A stretch of DNA of 64,000 bases from JAZDOK01 sp043798715 (GCA_043798715.1 JAZDOK010000016.1:10572-74571), one strand, 5' to 3'; positions 24,689-33,135 are shown, counted from the first letter of the stretch. Translations and numbers: made by a program. The notes: a model not told the origin generated them from the sequence alone.

Positions 24689-25960
24689 ATGGCGACGCAA
24701 ACAAAAAAAATGAGTCTCTATGAGAGCGTAACCCGGCAGTTTAACAAGGCGGCCGACCTGATGAACCTGGACTCTGAAATCCGGAAGATCCTGGGTAAGA
24801 CAACCAATGAAATCGTCGTCAACTTTCCGGTCAAGATGGATGACGGGCGGGTGGAGATGTTTACCGGCTACCGCGTCCAGCACAACAATGTGCTGGGCCC
24901 CTACAAAGGGGGGCTCCGATTCCACCCCGCGGTGGACATAGACGAGGTGCGCTCGCTGGCGGCCTGGATGACCTGGAAGACGGCCATTTCCGGCATCCCT
25001 TACGGCGGGGGCAAAGGGGGAATCCAGATCGACCCATCCAAATATTCTCCGACCGAGATGGAACGAATCACCCGCCGCTTCACCTACGCGCTTGGAAACA
25101 ACATCGGCCCGGAATACGACATCCCGGCCCCTGATGTGAACACTAATCCCCAGATCATGGCCTGGATCCTGGACACCTACCTTTCGACGATGCCGCCTCA
25201 GGAGCGGCAGCGCTGCATTCACGTGGTGACAGGGAAGCCCATCGAGTCCGGCGGCAGTGTCGGGCGGGATAAGGCGACGGGCCAGGGAGTGGTCTATCTG
25301 ATCGAAGAATGGGCCAGGGACCGCAATGTGGACCTGCGAGGGGCGACTTATTTTGTGCAGGGATTCGGGAATGTGGGTTCGTGGACGGCGCGGTTGCTTT
25401 CGCCGCTCGGTTCAAAACTCCTGGCGGTCGAGGACGTAACCGGTTCGATTCAGAACATGGAGGGCATCTATGCGGATGACCTGGTCGGATATGTGAAGGA
25501 GAAGGGCGGCGTCGGCGGCTATCCCAAGGCCAAGGCGATTGACCACGAGACATTCATGCGGACGAAGGCGGACATATTTATACCAGCGGCCATGGAGCGC
25601 CAGATCACGGCGGAGACCGCTCCGTGGTTGAATGTAAAACTGGTGGCGGAAGGCGCCAACGGCCCGACGGACCTGGATGGAGATGCCATTCTTCAGGAGA
25701 AGAATATTGACCTGATTCCGGACATTATGTGCAACTCGGGCGGAGTTATTGTGAGTTACTTCGAGTGGCTTCAGAACAAGCGGAGCGAGTTCTGGGATTT
25801 GGACGAGGTGGATTCGAAGCTTCACAAGAAGATTGTGAGCGCCTATCGCCGCGTTCGTGAGATGGCATGGAAGTACAACACCGATTGGCGCACCGCCGCC
25901 TATATTGTGGCTATCTCGCGCCTTGAGATGGTCTACAAGGAGCGCGGTATATTTCCGTGA
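24689..25960 (+). CDS. gdhA: Glutamate dehydrogenase (Glu/Leu/Phe/Val family)
   Basis: 423 residues from ATG 24689, chosen for the TAGGAGGCG seven bases upstream. Interconverts glutamate and 2-oxoglutarate plus ammonia. Seen: GGLRFHPAVDIDEVRSLAAW, the catalytic-lysine motif PYGGGKGGI, the Asp in PAPDVNTNPQIMAW, and the dinucleotide-binding GFGNVGSWTARLL. The sequence resembles the ~420-residue NAD(P) hexameric clade common in anaerobes and archaea. Transcription is probably driven from the sigma-54 promoter at 24271. A twin-hairpin terminator-like element follows the stop. Confidence 0.95.
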   Translation: MATQTKKMSLYESVTRQFNKAADLMNLDSEIRKILGKTTNEIVVNFPVKMDDGRVEMFTGYRVQHNNVLGPYKGGLRFHPAVDIDEVRSLAAWMTWKTAISGIPYGGGKGGIQIDPSKYSPTEMERITRRFTYALGNNIGPEYDIPAPDVNTNPQIMAWILDTYLSTMPPQERQRCIHVVTGKPIESGGSVGRDKATGQGVVYLIEEWARDRNVDLRGATYFVQGFGNVGSWTARLLSPLGSKLLAVEDVTGSIQNMEGIYADDLVGYVKEKGGVGGYPKAKAIDHETFMRTKADIFIPAAMERQITAETAPWLNVKLVAEGANGPTDLDGDAILQEKNIDLIPDIMCNSGGVIVSYFEWLQNKRSEFWDLDEVDSKLHKKIVSAYRRVREMAWKYNTDWRTAAYIVAISRLEMVYKERGIFP

Positions 25961-25967
25961 TGGAGCC

Positions 25968-26054
25968 CGTGATGAGGTCGTTATTGTCTTCTCGACATCA
26001 TCACATACTTCCCTCCATAAGGGGCCTGTGCCTTGCAAGCACGGGCCCCTTTGT
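25968..26054 (+). terminator. Twin-hairpin element, copy 2, after gdhA
   Basis: First hairpin: GTGATGAGGTCG (25970-25981) with CGACATCATCAC around the same TTATTGTCTTCT loop as at 6980-7017, one pair mismatched. Second hairpin: AAGGGGCCTGTGC with GCACGGGCCCCTTT (about 26019-26052) and the same CTTGCAAG apex, followed by T residues. Compared with copy 1, the C-G pair at stem position 7 is A-T here, a compensatory change. Likely gdhA terminator. Confidence 0.75.
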
Positions 26055-26111
26055 ATAAAGACCTCGTCTCTGGTTTAAGAAAGTGAAGGAAACGGCGGGC
26101 AGGGTGCCGAA

Positions 26112-27266
26112 GTGCCGCTCATGAAAGCAGAGACGAGCGCCCTTCGGGCTGAAGTGGATGCGCGTATTTCCAGGGAGGCTCTTCTGAGCGGAATGGATTT
26201 CCCGATCACCTGGGAACTCTACCCGGCCATGACCTGCAACCTGTCCTGCGTGTACTGTTACAATGGGCCAAAGGCGCAGGAACTAGCCCGGACGCCCCTT
26301 CCGACCTACGCGCTTCCGGATCTGCTCTCCTTTTTAAGGTATTATGCCCGCCCCGGCGACCGCGTCTCGTTTACCGGCGGCGAGCCGTTTTCCCGAATAG
26401 AGTGGCTGGAAAGCCTCATAGCCGCCACTGAAAAGTCCGGCTTCATCTACTCGGCCTATACCAACGGGACGCTTCTTGAAAAAGTGCCGCTTTCGCTGCT
26501 TCGACATTTCTCCCAGCTCAACGTCTCCATTGACGGGGATGAGGAGGCGACCGATCGGGTGCGCGGTGATGGTACTTTTCGGGCAATTCTCCGGAACCTC
26601 TCGGCCGTCCGCTCCTCCTTTCCGGGGCAGATCGTGGCCCGCATGACCGTGACCCCGTCGGGGAGGCTGGCCGAATCGGTTCAGGCGCTCCTTGAAAATC
26701 CCCACTTCGATCTCATCTACTGGCAGTATCAGAACCGGGCCGTCCTGGACGGCTCTTTCGGAGAAAGGCAGGAGGCGGAACTTCTGTCCCTGCTCCGCTT
26801 CTGGCTGTCCCGGCTGGAAGAGGGACAAGTTCTTCCGCTCTACCCCTTCAAGGCCATGACAGGAAAGCTTCTGGGTCAGAGACAGTATCCGGGATTTCCG
26901 CCGCCCTTCACACTGGGGTGCGGAGCCGGTTACAACTACGTGCAGATTTTTACCAGCGGAGACCTCTACGCCTGCCCGGAGCTTCTCCTGCACGAAGAGG
27001 CCCTCATGGGAAGTCTAAAAAACGGCCTCAGGCGCCGCGTTGAACTTTCAGATTTTCCGGACAACCTATCCTGTCTGCGGTGCGAGGTCCTTGAGATTTG
27101 CCATGCCCGCTGCCTCCACTTTCGGCCGCTGGAATATTGCCGCCTCATCAGGAGTGCATTAAACCTTCTTAAGGAGCGCCTTCCGGCGATCCGTCTCCTC
27201 ATCGAGCAGGGCCGACTCAGTAACAATGACTTCGTCCTTCACCGGGAACTTGAGGAGATGTTTTAG
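26112..27266 (+). CDS. Radical SAM/SPASM enzyme, second paralogue
   Basis: 384 residues from GTG 26112 (or ATG 26121; the Shine-Dalgarno is unclear). The cluster motif CNLSCVYC is at residue ~40, followed by FTGGEPFSR and the SIDGD motif. SPASM-type cysteines follow: TLGCGAGYNY, DLYACPEL, CLRCEVLEICHARC and YC. It shares SIDGD, VARMTV and YWQYQN blocks with the enzyme at 16503-17567, and likely also modifies a peptide. It follows gdhA after the twin-hairpin element and precedes uvrB by nine bases. No small precursor gene is adjacent, unless the Cys-rich protein at 24334 is one. Confidence 0.78.
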   Translation: MPLMKAETSALRAEVDARISREALLSGMDFPITWELYPAMTCNLSCVYCYNGPKAQELARTPLPTYALPDLLSFLRYYARPGDRVSFTGGEPFSRIEWLESLIAATEKSGFIYSAYTNGTLLEKVPLSLLRHFSQLNVSIDGDEEATDRVRGDGTFRAILRNLSAVRSSFPGQIVARMTVTPSGRLAESVQALLENPHFDLIYWQYQNRAVLDGSFGERQEAELLSLLRFWLSRLEEGQVLPLYPFKAMTGKLLGQRQYPGFPPPFTLGCGAGYNYVQIFTSGDLYACPELLLHEEALMGSLKNGLRRRVELSDFPDNLSCLRCEVLEICHARCLHFRPLEYCRLIRSALNLLKERLPAIRLLIEQGRLSNNDFVLHRELEEMF

Positions 27267-27275
27267 GAGGAAGGA

Positions 27276-29318
27276 ATGTCCGATTTTCAGCTCCAGGCCC
27301 CCTACCCGCCCCGGGGGGATCAGCCGCAGGCCGTCGAGGCCGTCGCGCGCGGCCTGCGCGAGGGCCTCCCGGAGCAGACTATCCTGGGGGTGACCGGAAG
27401 CGGCAAGACCTTCGTCATGGCCAACGTCATAGCCGCTCTTTCCCGCCCGGCCCTGGTGATTTCTCACAACAAGACCCTGGCGGCGCAACTGGCCGGCGAG
27501 TTCCGGGAGTTTTTTCCCCATAACGCGGTCGAGTATTTCGTGAGCTACTACGACTACTATCAGCCGGAGGCCTATATTCCACAGTCCGACACCTACATCG
27601 AGAAGGATTCCGACATCAACCAGGATATTGACCGCCTGCGCCACGCGGCCACCCAGGCGGTTCTCGAACGGCGGGACGCCATCGTGGTGGCCAGTGTCTC
27701 CTGCATCTACGGCCTGGGTTCCCCCGAAGACTACATGAAGACGATCCTGGTCTTCCGCCTTGGGGATGAGGTCGAGCGAGCTTCCATCCTGAAGCGCCTG
27801 GTGGAGATGCAGTTCACCAGGAGCACGGCCACCCTGGCCCGGGGCCAGTTCCGCCTCAGGGGGGATGTCCTTGAGATAGCTCCCGCGGACGAGGAGAACG
27901 TGGTGCGGATGGATTTTTTCGGGGACGCCGTAGAGAAAATTTCAGTTTACGACCCGGTATCCGGACATATCCTGGCCCACAAGGAGCGGCTGGTGGTCTA
28001 TCCGGCCAAGCATTTCATCACTCCGCTTCCCAAGCTCAAAGCGGCCCTGACCTCAATCGAACAGGAGCTTGAGGACCGCCTCCGGTACTTCCGGGACCAT
28101 GAAATGCTCCTCGAGGCCCAGCGAATCGAACAGCGCACCCGCTATGACATGGAGATGCTCCGGGAAATAGGCTACTGCTCGGGCATCGAGAATTACTCCC
28201 GCCACTTAACCGGGAGGGCTCCCGGCCAGCCGCCGGCCACGCTCATTGACTACTTCCCGGAGGATTTCATCGTCTTCATTGACGAATCACACGTGACCAT
28301 TCCCCAGCTCCACGCCATGCGGCACGGGGACCGTTCACGAAAGGACAGCCTGATTAATTATGGCTTCAGACTCCCCTCGGCCTACGACAATCGCCCGCTC
28401 TCCTTTGAGGAATTCCGGGAGAGGATCGGCCAGGTGGTCTATGTTTCGGCCACTCCCGGGCCCTACGAACTCAAGGTCAGCCGCCAGGTGGCGGAACTCA
28501 TCGTCCGTCCCACCGGGATCGTGGACCCCGAAATCGTCATCCGTCCGGTGGCCGGGGAGGTGGAGGACCTCCTGGCCGAAATAAGGAAGCGGGCGGCCTC
28601 ATCCGAGCGGGTGCTGGTGACGACCCTCACCAAGAAGATGGCCGAAGATCTCTCCGAGTACCTGGCGCAGGCAGGGATCAAGGTGCGCTACCTCCACTCC
28701 GATATTGACACGCTGGATCGAATCCAGATCCTCCGGGATCTGCGCCTGGGCACATTTGATGTGCTGGTGGGGATCAACCTGCTACGGGAGGGCCTGGACC
28801 TGCCGGAGGTCTCACTGGTGGCCATCCTGGACGCCGACAAGGAAGGATTCCTGCGCTCGGAGACCTCGCTCATTCAGACCATCGGGAGGGCCGCCCGGAA
28901 CATCAGCGGCACGGTCATCCTCTACGCCGATAAAATGACCGGCTCCATCAACCGTGCGGTGGATGAGACGATGCGCCGCCGCCGAATCCAGCTTGAATAT
29001 AACAAGACCTACGGGATCATCCCCGAGACGATTCGAAAATCGGTGCGCGATATTCTCGAATCTCTGGCGGTCTCCGAGCCGGAGACGGCCTACAAGGTGA
29101 AAGAGAAAGAATCTCTCTCCGTCAGATCGCTTGAAAAACTCATCCGGGAACTCGATCGGGCCATGAAGGAGGCGGCCAAAAAGCTGGAGTTCGAAAAGGC
29201 CGCGGCCCTTCGGGACGAGATGTACGAGGCCCGGAAAAGCCTCTCCGAAAAGCTCAAGAACGCCCCCATCGGCCCGGTGGCCCTCTCCCTGCCCGGCCGA
29301 AGGCGCCGCCCAATTTGA
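27276..29318 (+). CDS. uvrB: Excinuclease ABC subunit B
   Basis: 680 residues, normal length. UvrB is the damage-verifying helicase-like subunit of nucleotide excision repair. Seen: GVTGSGKTFVMANVI (Walker A), the beta-hairpin YYDYYQPEAYIPQSDTYIEK, DESHVTIPQL (Walker B region), helicase motif V/VI with NLLREGLDLPEVSLVAILD and IQTIGRAARN, and the C-terminal UVR motif LEFEKAAALRDEMYEARKSL that binds UvrC. GGAGGAAGG precedes the ATG. Confidence 0.98.
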   Translation: MSDFQLQAPYPPRGDQPQAVEAVARGLREGLPEQTILGVTGSGKTFVMANVIAALSRPALVISHNKTLAAQLAGEFREFFPHNAVEYFVSYYDYYQPEAYIPQSDTYIEKDSDINQDIDRLRHAATQAVLERRDAIVVASVSCIYGLGSPEDYMKTILVFRLGDEVERASILKRLVEMQFTRSTATLARGQFRLRGDVLEIAPADEENVVRMDFFGDAVEKISVYDPVSGHILAHKERLVVYPAKHFITPLPKLKAALTSIEQELEDRLRYFRDHEMLLEAQRIEQRTRYDMEMLREIGYCSGIENYSRHLTGRAPGQPPATLIDYFPEDFIVFIDESHVTIPQLHAMRHGDRSRKDSLINYGFRLPSAYDNRPLSFEEFRERIGQVVYVSATPGPYELKVSRQVAELIVRPTGIVDPEIVIRPVAGEVEDLLAEIRKRAASSERVLVTTLTKKMAEDLSEYLAQAGIKVRYLHSDIDTLDRIQILRDLRLGTFDVLVGINLLREGLDLPEVSLVAILDADKEGFLRSETSLIQTIGRAARNISGTVILYADKMTGSINRAVDETMRRRRIQLEYNKTYGIIPETIRKSVRDILESLAVSEPETAYKVKEKESLSVRSLEKLIRELDRAMKEAAKKLEFEKAAALRDEMYEARKSLSEKLKNAPIGPVALSLPGRRRRPI

Positions 29319-29389
29319 CCTTTTTATTTAAAAGCCATTATCCCCCATTTGGTCTACTACTCTTTATGCCACTTAGGCCATACGAGGGA

Positions 29390-29418
29390 TTAAGAATTCC
29401 CCGGTTTTCTGGTACAAT
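29390..29418 (+). promoter_or_regulatory. Sigma-70-type promoter of the prepilin operon
   Basis: TTAAGA (29390-29395), 17-base spacer, TACAAT (29413-29418), 21 bases before the first prepilin-like gene. Confidence 0.55.
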
Positions 29419-29438
29419 AGTACGAGAGGGGGTGTTAA

Positions 29439-29810
29439 TTGCTATTCGCGCGAAAAAAAGGGATGTCCATGATCGAGATTCTCTTTGCTATCGCCATCCT
29501 TTCCGTAGGGGTACTGGCCGTAATGGGGCTTTTTCCCGCTATATTCAAACTGAATACCAGTTCCAGTCTCACGGTCAGCGCTCTCTTCCTGGCCCAGGAA
29601 AAGATGGACGAGATTCTCGCGACGGGCAAGAGCATCTCGACCACGGAGGTAGCGGAGGAGATGCCCCAGCTTCCGCAGGGCCAGCGATTCCGGGTCGGCT
29701 CGGACGATCCCAACGGCGACCCGGATATCCAGATGATCACCGTGCGGGTCACCTGGAGGGAAAAAAGCCGTAGCAGGAGTGTTGTTTTGAAAAGTCTAAT
29801 ATCACCGTAG
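29439..29810 (+). CDS. Type IV prepilin-like protein (PilV/GspI type)
   Basis: 123 residues, TTG start after GAGAGGGGGTG. The class III prepilin signal is KKGMSMIEILFAIAILSVGV: basic leader, Gly, a hydrophobic helix with Glu at +5, to be cut by prepilin peptidase. It would be a minor pseudopilin in a type II secretion or type IV pilus machine. The next two genes are of the same type, so this is a minor-pilin operon; the assembly ATPase and secretin are not in the window. Confidence 0.8.
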   Translation: MLFARKKGMSMIEILFAIAILSVGVLAVMGLFPAIFKLNTSSSLTVSALFLAQEKMDEILATGKSISTTEVAEEMPQLPQGQRFRVGSDDPNGDPDIQMITVRVTWREKSRSRSVVLKSLISP

Positions 29811-29828
29811 CGGAATGGAGAAAGGATC

Positions 29829-30455
29829 ATGAAGAAAAGGAATGGCGGTTTCACCCTGGCCGAGCTGATGGTGGTCTCCGTCCTTTTCCTGCTTGTCTCT
29901 TCCTCGATCATGGGGGTCCTGATCCTGGCTCTGAGCTGCTGGGAGAAGGCGGACGCCAGCGTGGCGGCCCAGCAGAACTCCAGGCTGGCCGTCTCTATCA
30001 TCACGGCGGATTTGAAACAGGCGGTTGCCAACCAGGATCCCGGGCATGGGACGAACCCGCCCACCGGATACCGGGCCATCTCCCCTGCCGTACCCCCCAC
30101 CGGGGTCCTCTATCCGAACATGAACCAGACTTCAAGGGCCTATATCATCTTCAATGAGCCTTATTTCAGCGCCTATGATCCCTCCGGAGCCTCCTGGGAC
30201 CCGCAGGATCCCTCGAACTACCAGAAGATAAAATATTACGTTTCAAGCGGAATTATTCTTCGCCAGGTCACGAAATATGACTCCAGCAGCCAGATCGCCT
30301 CGACCAGGGAAGACCCGATTGCGGCGGTCAACGATGGCAGTATTACTCTTACGGTAGATTATCTTGGTCCAAATTTATTTAATGTTAAAGTGAGTGCCGT
30401 CGAAAAATCCAATACCTCCATATGCAGTTCAAAGGTCTATATTCCGGCCAGATGA
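29829..30455 (+). CDS. Type IV prepilin-like protein (PilW/GspJ type)
   Basis: 208 residues with the prepilin leader MKKRNGGFTLAELMVVSVLF (cleavage before the Phe, Glu at +5). The length and position after a PilV/GspI-like gene fit a PilW/GspJ role. The downstream part has no distinct signature (VAAQQNSRLAVSIITADLK, typical of minor pilins with alpha-helix stalk). 19 bases separate it from the previous gene. Confidence 0.8.
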   Translation: MKKRNGGFTLAELMVVSVLFLLVSSSIMGVLILALSCWEKADASVAAQQNSRLAVSIITADLKQAVANQDPGHGTNPPTGYRAISPAVPPTGVLYPNMNQTSRAYIIFNEPYFSAYDPSGASWDPQDPSNYQKIKYYVSSGIILRQVTKYDSSSQIASTREDPIAAVNDGSITLTVDYLGPNLFNVKVSAVEKSNTSICSSKVYIPAR

Positions 30456-30487
30456 TTTGGGACCCGCCCGGAAGGAAGTGATTGGCG

Positions 30488-31819
30488 ATGAGTAATAAGT
30501 TTAAAAAGAAGCCGGGAGGAATCGCCCTTGTTCTGACGCTTCTCTCTCTCCTTATTATTTCCGTTCTGGGATTGGGGCTGGTGACGATCATGCTGGGGGA
30601 GTCGAGCGCCACCTCGCTTCAGGTAAGGGAATCCAAGTCCTATTACCTGGCCTGCGCCGGCGTTGCCAGGGCCACGGCTGAGCTTCGCCGGAATTCCACC
30701 TGGGGGACTTCTTCCCCGGTAACCGCTTCAATGGGAGAGGGGCAGTATGAGGTCACGGTCTGGGCCTCTCCAAACAACTCGACGAGTTCCTACAAGCTCT
30801 GGAAAGTGACTACACGCGGGCGGGCTTATGATTCCTCGCGGGAGATCGTCGCCTGGGTCGAGCAGGAATCGTTCGCCAAGTACGCCATGTTTACCGACAG
30901 CGAGAAGTCGAGCGACGGCACGACCATCTGGTATCTGACAAGAGACAGCATGACCGGACCTGTCCATACCAACGGCTATTACAGCATCAGCGGAATTCCC
31001 CGCTTCTCCGACAGAGTGACGGCCGCCAATACCTCCGATTCATATTATAATTCCACCTACCGGAGGTACTCCCAGGGGGGACATTATTATTATGATCCGG
31101 CTTATTTTTACCGTTACTCCACCGAACATGGAAACGAGAATTACAATTCGAACAAGCCGATGGCCCTGGAGGGCAGCGCCTCATTCTCTTTTCAGGGCGG
31201 GCAGCCGAGAATCACGCTTCCCACGGACACGGGGTTAATCGCCAGCCGGGCCAATACCACCTTCAACGACGATGTCGCCATCACTTTTAATGATGACGGA
31301 ACGATGACGGTACATAGCGGAGCGTCCAATACGACCCTCTCCACCCAGACGACCACGATTCAGGTCAACGGCGATGCGGATGTCCATGGAACCCTGGCGG
31401 GGCGGACCACGATCGGTTGCTCGGGAGACATTAACATCGTCGGTGATATTGTCTATAATGACAAGACCCAGGATGTCCTGGGCCTCGTCGCCCAGGGGAC
31501 CATATGGATAAAGACGAGCAGCAATGTCAAGCGGGATCTGGAAATTGACGCCGTCTTAATGGCGCTTAACAATTCCATGACGGTCGAAAACTACGATCGC
31601 GGGGTAGCACGCGGCACCCTTAGGATCTTCGGCGGAGTCATTCAGCGCTACCGCGGCGCCGTGGGCACTTTTAACACCAACTCCAACCAGGTGGCTTCGG
31701 GGTACAGCAAAGAGTATGTCTACGATCAGAAGCTTCTCAACAAGCCGCCCTTGAATTTCCCCGTCACCGGGGAGATCAAAATCAAGGCCTGGCAGGACAG
31801 GGGGGCGTTGGCGGAGTGA
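30488..31819 (+). CDS. PilX-like membrane-anchored protein, 443 residues
   Basis: Start taken at ATG 30488, nine bases after AAGGAAGTG; a TTG at 30482 is also in frame. The N-terminus GGIALVLTLLSLLIISVLGL followed by ESKSYYLACAGVARATAEL is the hydrophobic helix and early heptads of PilX-type pilus assembly proteins, which lack a canonical GFTLxE. The remainder is rich in Ser, Thr, Asn and Tyr and beta-prone, suggesting an extracellular surface domain. Stop overlaps the next gene (GTGA). Confidence 0.7.
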   Translation: MSNKFKKKPGGIALVLTLLSLLIISVLGLGLVTIMLGESSATSLQVRESKSYYLACAGVARATAELRRNSTWGTSSPVTASMGEGQYEVTVWASPNNSTSSYKLWKVTTRGRAYDSSREIVAWVEQESFAKYAMFTDSEKSSDGTTIWYLTRDSMTGPVHTNGYYSISGIPRFSDRVTAANTSDSYYNSTYRRYSQGGHYYYDPAYFYRYSTEHGNENYNSNKPMALEGSASFSFQGGQPRITLPTDTGLIASRANTTFNDDVAITFNDDGTMTVHSGASNTTLSTQTTTIQVNGDADVHGTLAGRTTIGCSGDINIVGDIVYNDKTQDVLGLVAQGTIWIKTSSNVKRDLEIDAVLMALNNSMTVENYDRGVARGTLRIFGGVIQRYRGAVGTFNTNSNQVASGYSKEYVYDQKLLNKPPLNFPVTGEIKIKAWQDRGALAE

Positions 31820-32352
31820 GCCAGGATAATCTTCTGCCCGATGGAAGAAAAGTTCTGGTGGAGACCTCTCCCGAATTTAAGGCCTGGATTCGCGCGCAGG
31901 AGTGTAAGTCCGCCGTGCGGAAGGAAGAGGAGAGCCGGAAAGAGTTCCTGCCGCCGCCATTGGAGGAAAGCGTTCCTCTTTCCGGGCCGGGGAGCGATCG
32001 CGGGATCAGGGGCTATAACAGATTTGTTAACGCAATAATCATGCTCGTACTGGCGGGCTGCGTACTTTTGTTCGGCTTTATCTCCTCTTATTACAACACC
32101 AGCATAGAAAAAAGTTCATCTCAGAAATTCAGGCATCCATTATCCCTAAGGGTATACGACAGCAGAACCAGGGATTTATCTTTGCTTCATCGCCATCTGA
32201 AACCCCAGGGGAGCCCTCCAATTGAAGACCATAGCTATTACATTCCCGAATGGCCCAAGCCGCTTCCGCTTTCTCCAGTACCTTTTGAGATGCCGGTGCC
32301 GCCGGATGAATCTCCGGACAAGGGAATGCCGGCGGGCCGCCTGAACATATAA
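31816..32352 (+). CDS. Single-pass membrane protein of the pilin operon, unknown function
   Basis: 178 residues, GTG start overlapping the stop of the PilX-like gene. The first ~70 residues are charged and cytoplasmic-like, a single transmembrane helix follows (AIIMLVLAGCVLLFGFISSY, residues ~74-93), and the rest is Pro-rich and probably periplasmic. No family recognised. Operon position suggests a role in assembly or anchoring of the pilin complex. Confidence 0.65.
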   Translation: MSQDNLLPDGRKVLVETSPEFKAWIRAQECKSAVRKEEESRKEFLPPPLEESVPLSGPGSDRGIRGYNRFVNAIIMLVLAGCVLLFGFISSYYNTSIEKSSSQKFRHPLSLRVYDSRTRDLSLLHRHLKPQGSPPIEDHSYYIPEWPKPLPLSPVPFEMPVPPDESPDKGMPAGRLNI

Positions 32353-32427
32353 GAACGTAAGAGGGATTTGCCATTCAATATTGAAAACAGAGGGAAGATA
32401 TTTATCATAACAAGGGGGGTGAACTGT

Positions 32428-32793
32428 TTGAAAAAAATCGTATTGGCGCTTCTCCTGTCCGCAATTTTTTTCGCCGGCTTCATGTCGTGCGTCCAGGCGC
32501 AGAAACCGGCCGCTCCCGGCCTGACTCTTCTTTATTTCTACAGCGATGGCTGAGGGGCCTGTGTCCAGATGAAGCCGGATCTCCTTCAGTTTGAAGGGGA
32601 GTGCGCGGCCAGGGTCAAAGTGGTGAAAATTGATGTCACCAAGCCCAGGGAACTCGATTGCAAAAATTACATCGATCTGTATAAATCCAGATATATTCCC
32701 CATCTGGTGCTCATCAACCAGGATCGGAAGATCCTCAAGACTCACACGGGGAGCATGACTAAAAAAGAACTCATTGATTTTGTAGGGGAATAG
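32428..32793 (+). CDS. Exported thioredoxin-like protein, probable selenoprotein (in-frame TGA at 32551)
   Basis: 121 residues if the TGA at 32551-32553 is read through. TTG start with AAGGGGGGTGAA upstream. Hydrophobic leader MKKIVLALLLSAIFFAGFMSC, so exported or a lipoprotein. The frame then reads LYFYSDG, TGA, GACVQMKP: the TGA sits exactly at the first Cys of a thioredoxin CxxC motif (U-G-A-C, residues 42-45). The rest (VKVVKIDVTKPRELDCKNY, SRYIPHLVLINQD with the cis-Pro, TGSMTKKELIDFV) is a complete thioredoxin fold, so this is not a decayed end. A hairpin 26 bases after the TGA fits a bacterial SECIS. Alternative: a nonsense mutation or a sequence error. Confidence 0.7.
32580..32600 (+). 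promoter_or_regulatory. SECIS-like hairpin downstream of the in-frame TGA
   Basis: TCTCCTTCA (32580-32588) pairs with TGAAGGGGA (32592-32600), nine pairs with one G-U, around a GTT loop. The apical GU is about 36 bases after the UGA, within the roughly 16-37 base range known for bacterial SECIS elements. Confidence 0.5.
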
Positions 32794-32822
32794 GGGACTC
32801 AGAGTTCGCCTGGTTTGCCATC

Positions 32823-32850
32823 AGGGCCTGCTTTACGCAGGCCCTTTTGT
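32823..32850 (+). terminator. Intrinsic terminator after the thioredoxin-like gene
   Basis: AGGGCCTGC (32823-32831) pairs with GCAGGCCCT (32837-32845) around TTTAC, followed by TTTTGTT. 30 bases after the stop codon. Confidence 0.85.
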
Positions 32851-32908
32851 TGCAGGATTTAAGGGGGGCGGAGCGGAATACTCCCGGAAATATCAAGGAG
32901 GAGACGGG

Positions 32909-33064
32909 ATGGAAGATCATGACATGATGCTTGACCTGTACGATCTGCTGATGGATAGGACGGTCATCGCCGATTCCGAGGCGATGGCCACCGCCATGAA
33001 TTTCTGGGGTTCCCTGTCCTGTGATATCACCATGTCGGATGAGGCGGGAAGGTTCCCGGCCTGA
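32909..33064 (+). CDS. Small acidic protein, 51 residues, unknown
   Basis: A strong AAGGAGGAG lies just upstream of ATG 32909. The product (MEDHDMMLDLYDLLMDRTVI onward, with MATAMNFWGSLSCD) is short, acidic, and lacks a signal peptide or known domain. The stop is TGA at 33062; reading past it gives LAVSGFPHFWRV, with no sign of selenocysteine. Good ribosome binding site and its place ahead of the dehydrogenase gene (72 bases) support a real small gene. Confidence 0.5.
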   Translation: MEDHDMMLDLYDLLMDRTVIADSEAMATAMNFWGSLSCDITMSDEAGRFPA

Positions 33065-33135
33065 CTGGCCGTAAGCGGCTTTCCTCACTTCTGGCGCGTT
33101 CAGGACTAAACAAGACAAATCAAGGAGGCAAGAGC

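Noticed and set aside
11608..32160. Shared 16-base string AGGGTATACGAYAGCA near 11610 and 32148
   Set aside because: One mismatch over 16 bases is expected by chance between two places in 64 kb; no longer homology surrounds it.
33062..33112. Second possible read-through TGA at the end of the 51-residue gene
   Set aside because: The amino acids after the TGA show no redox motif or coding pattern, and the following bases lead into the Shine-Dalgarno of the dehydrogenase gene, so it is a normal stop.
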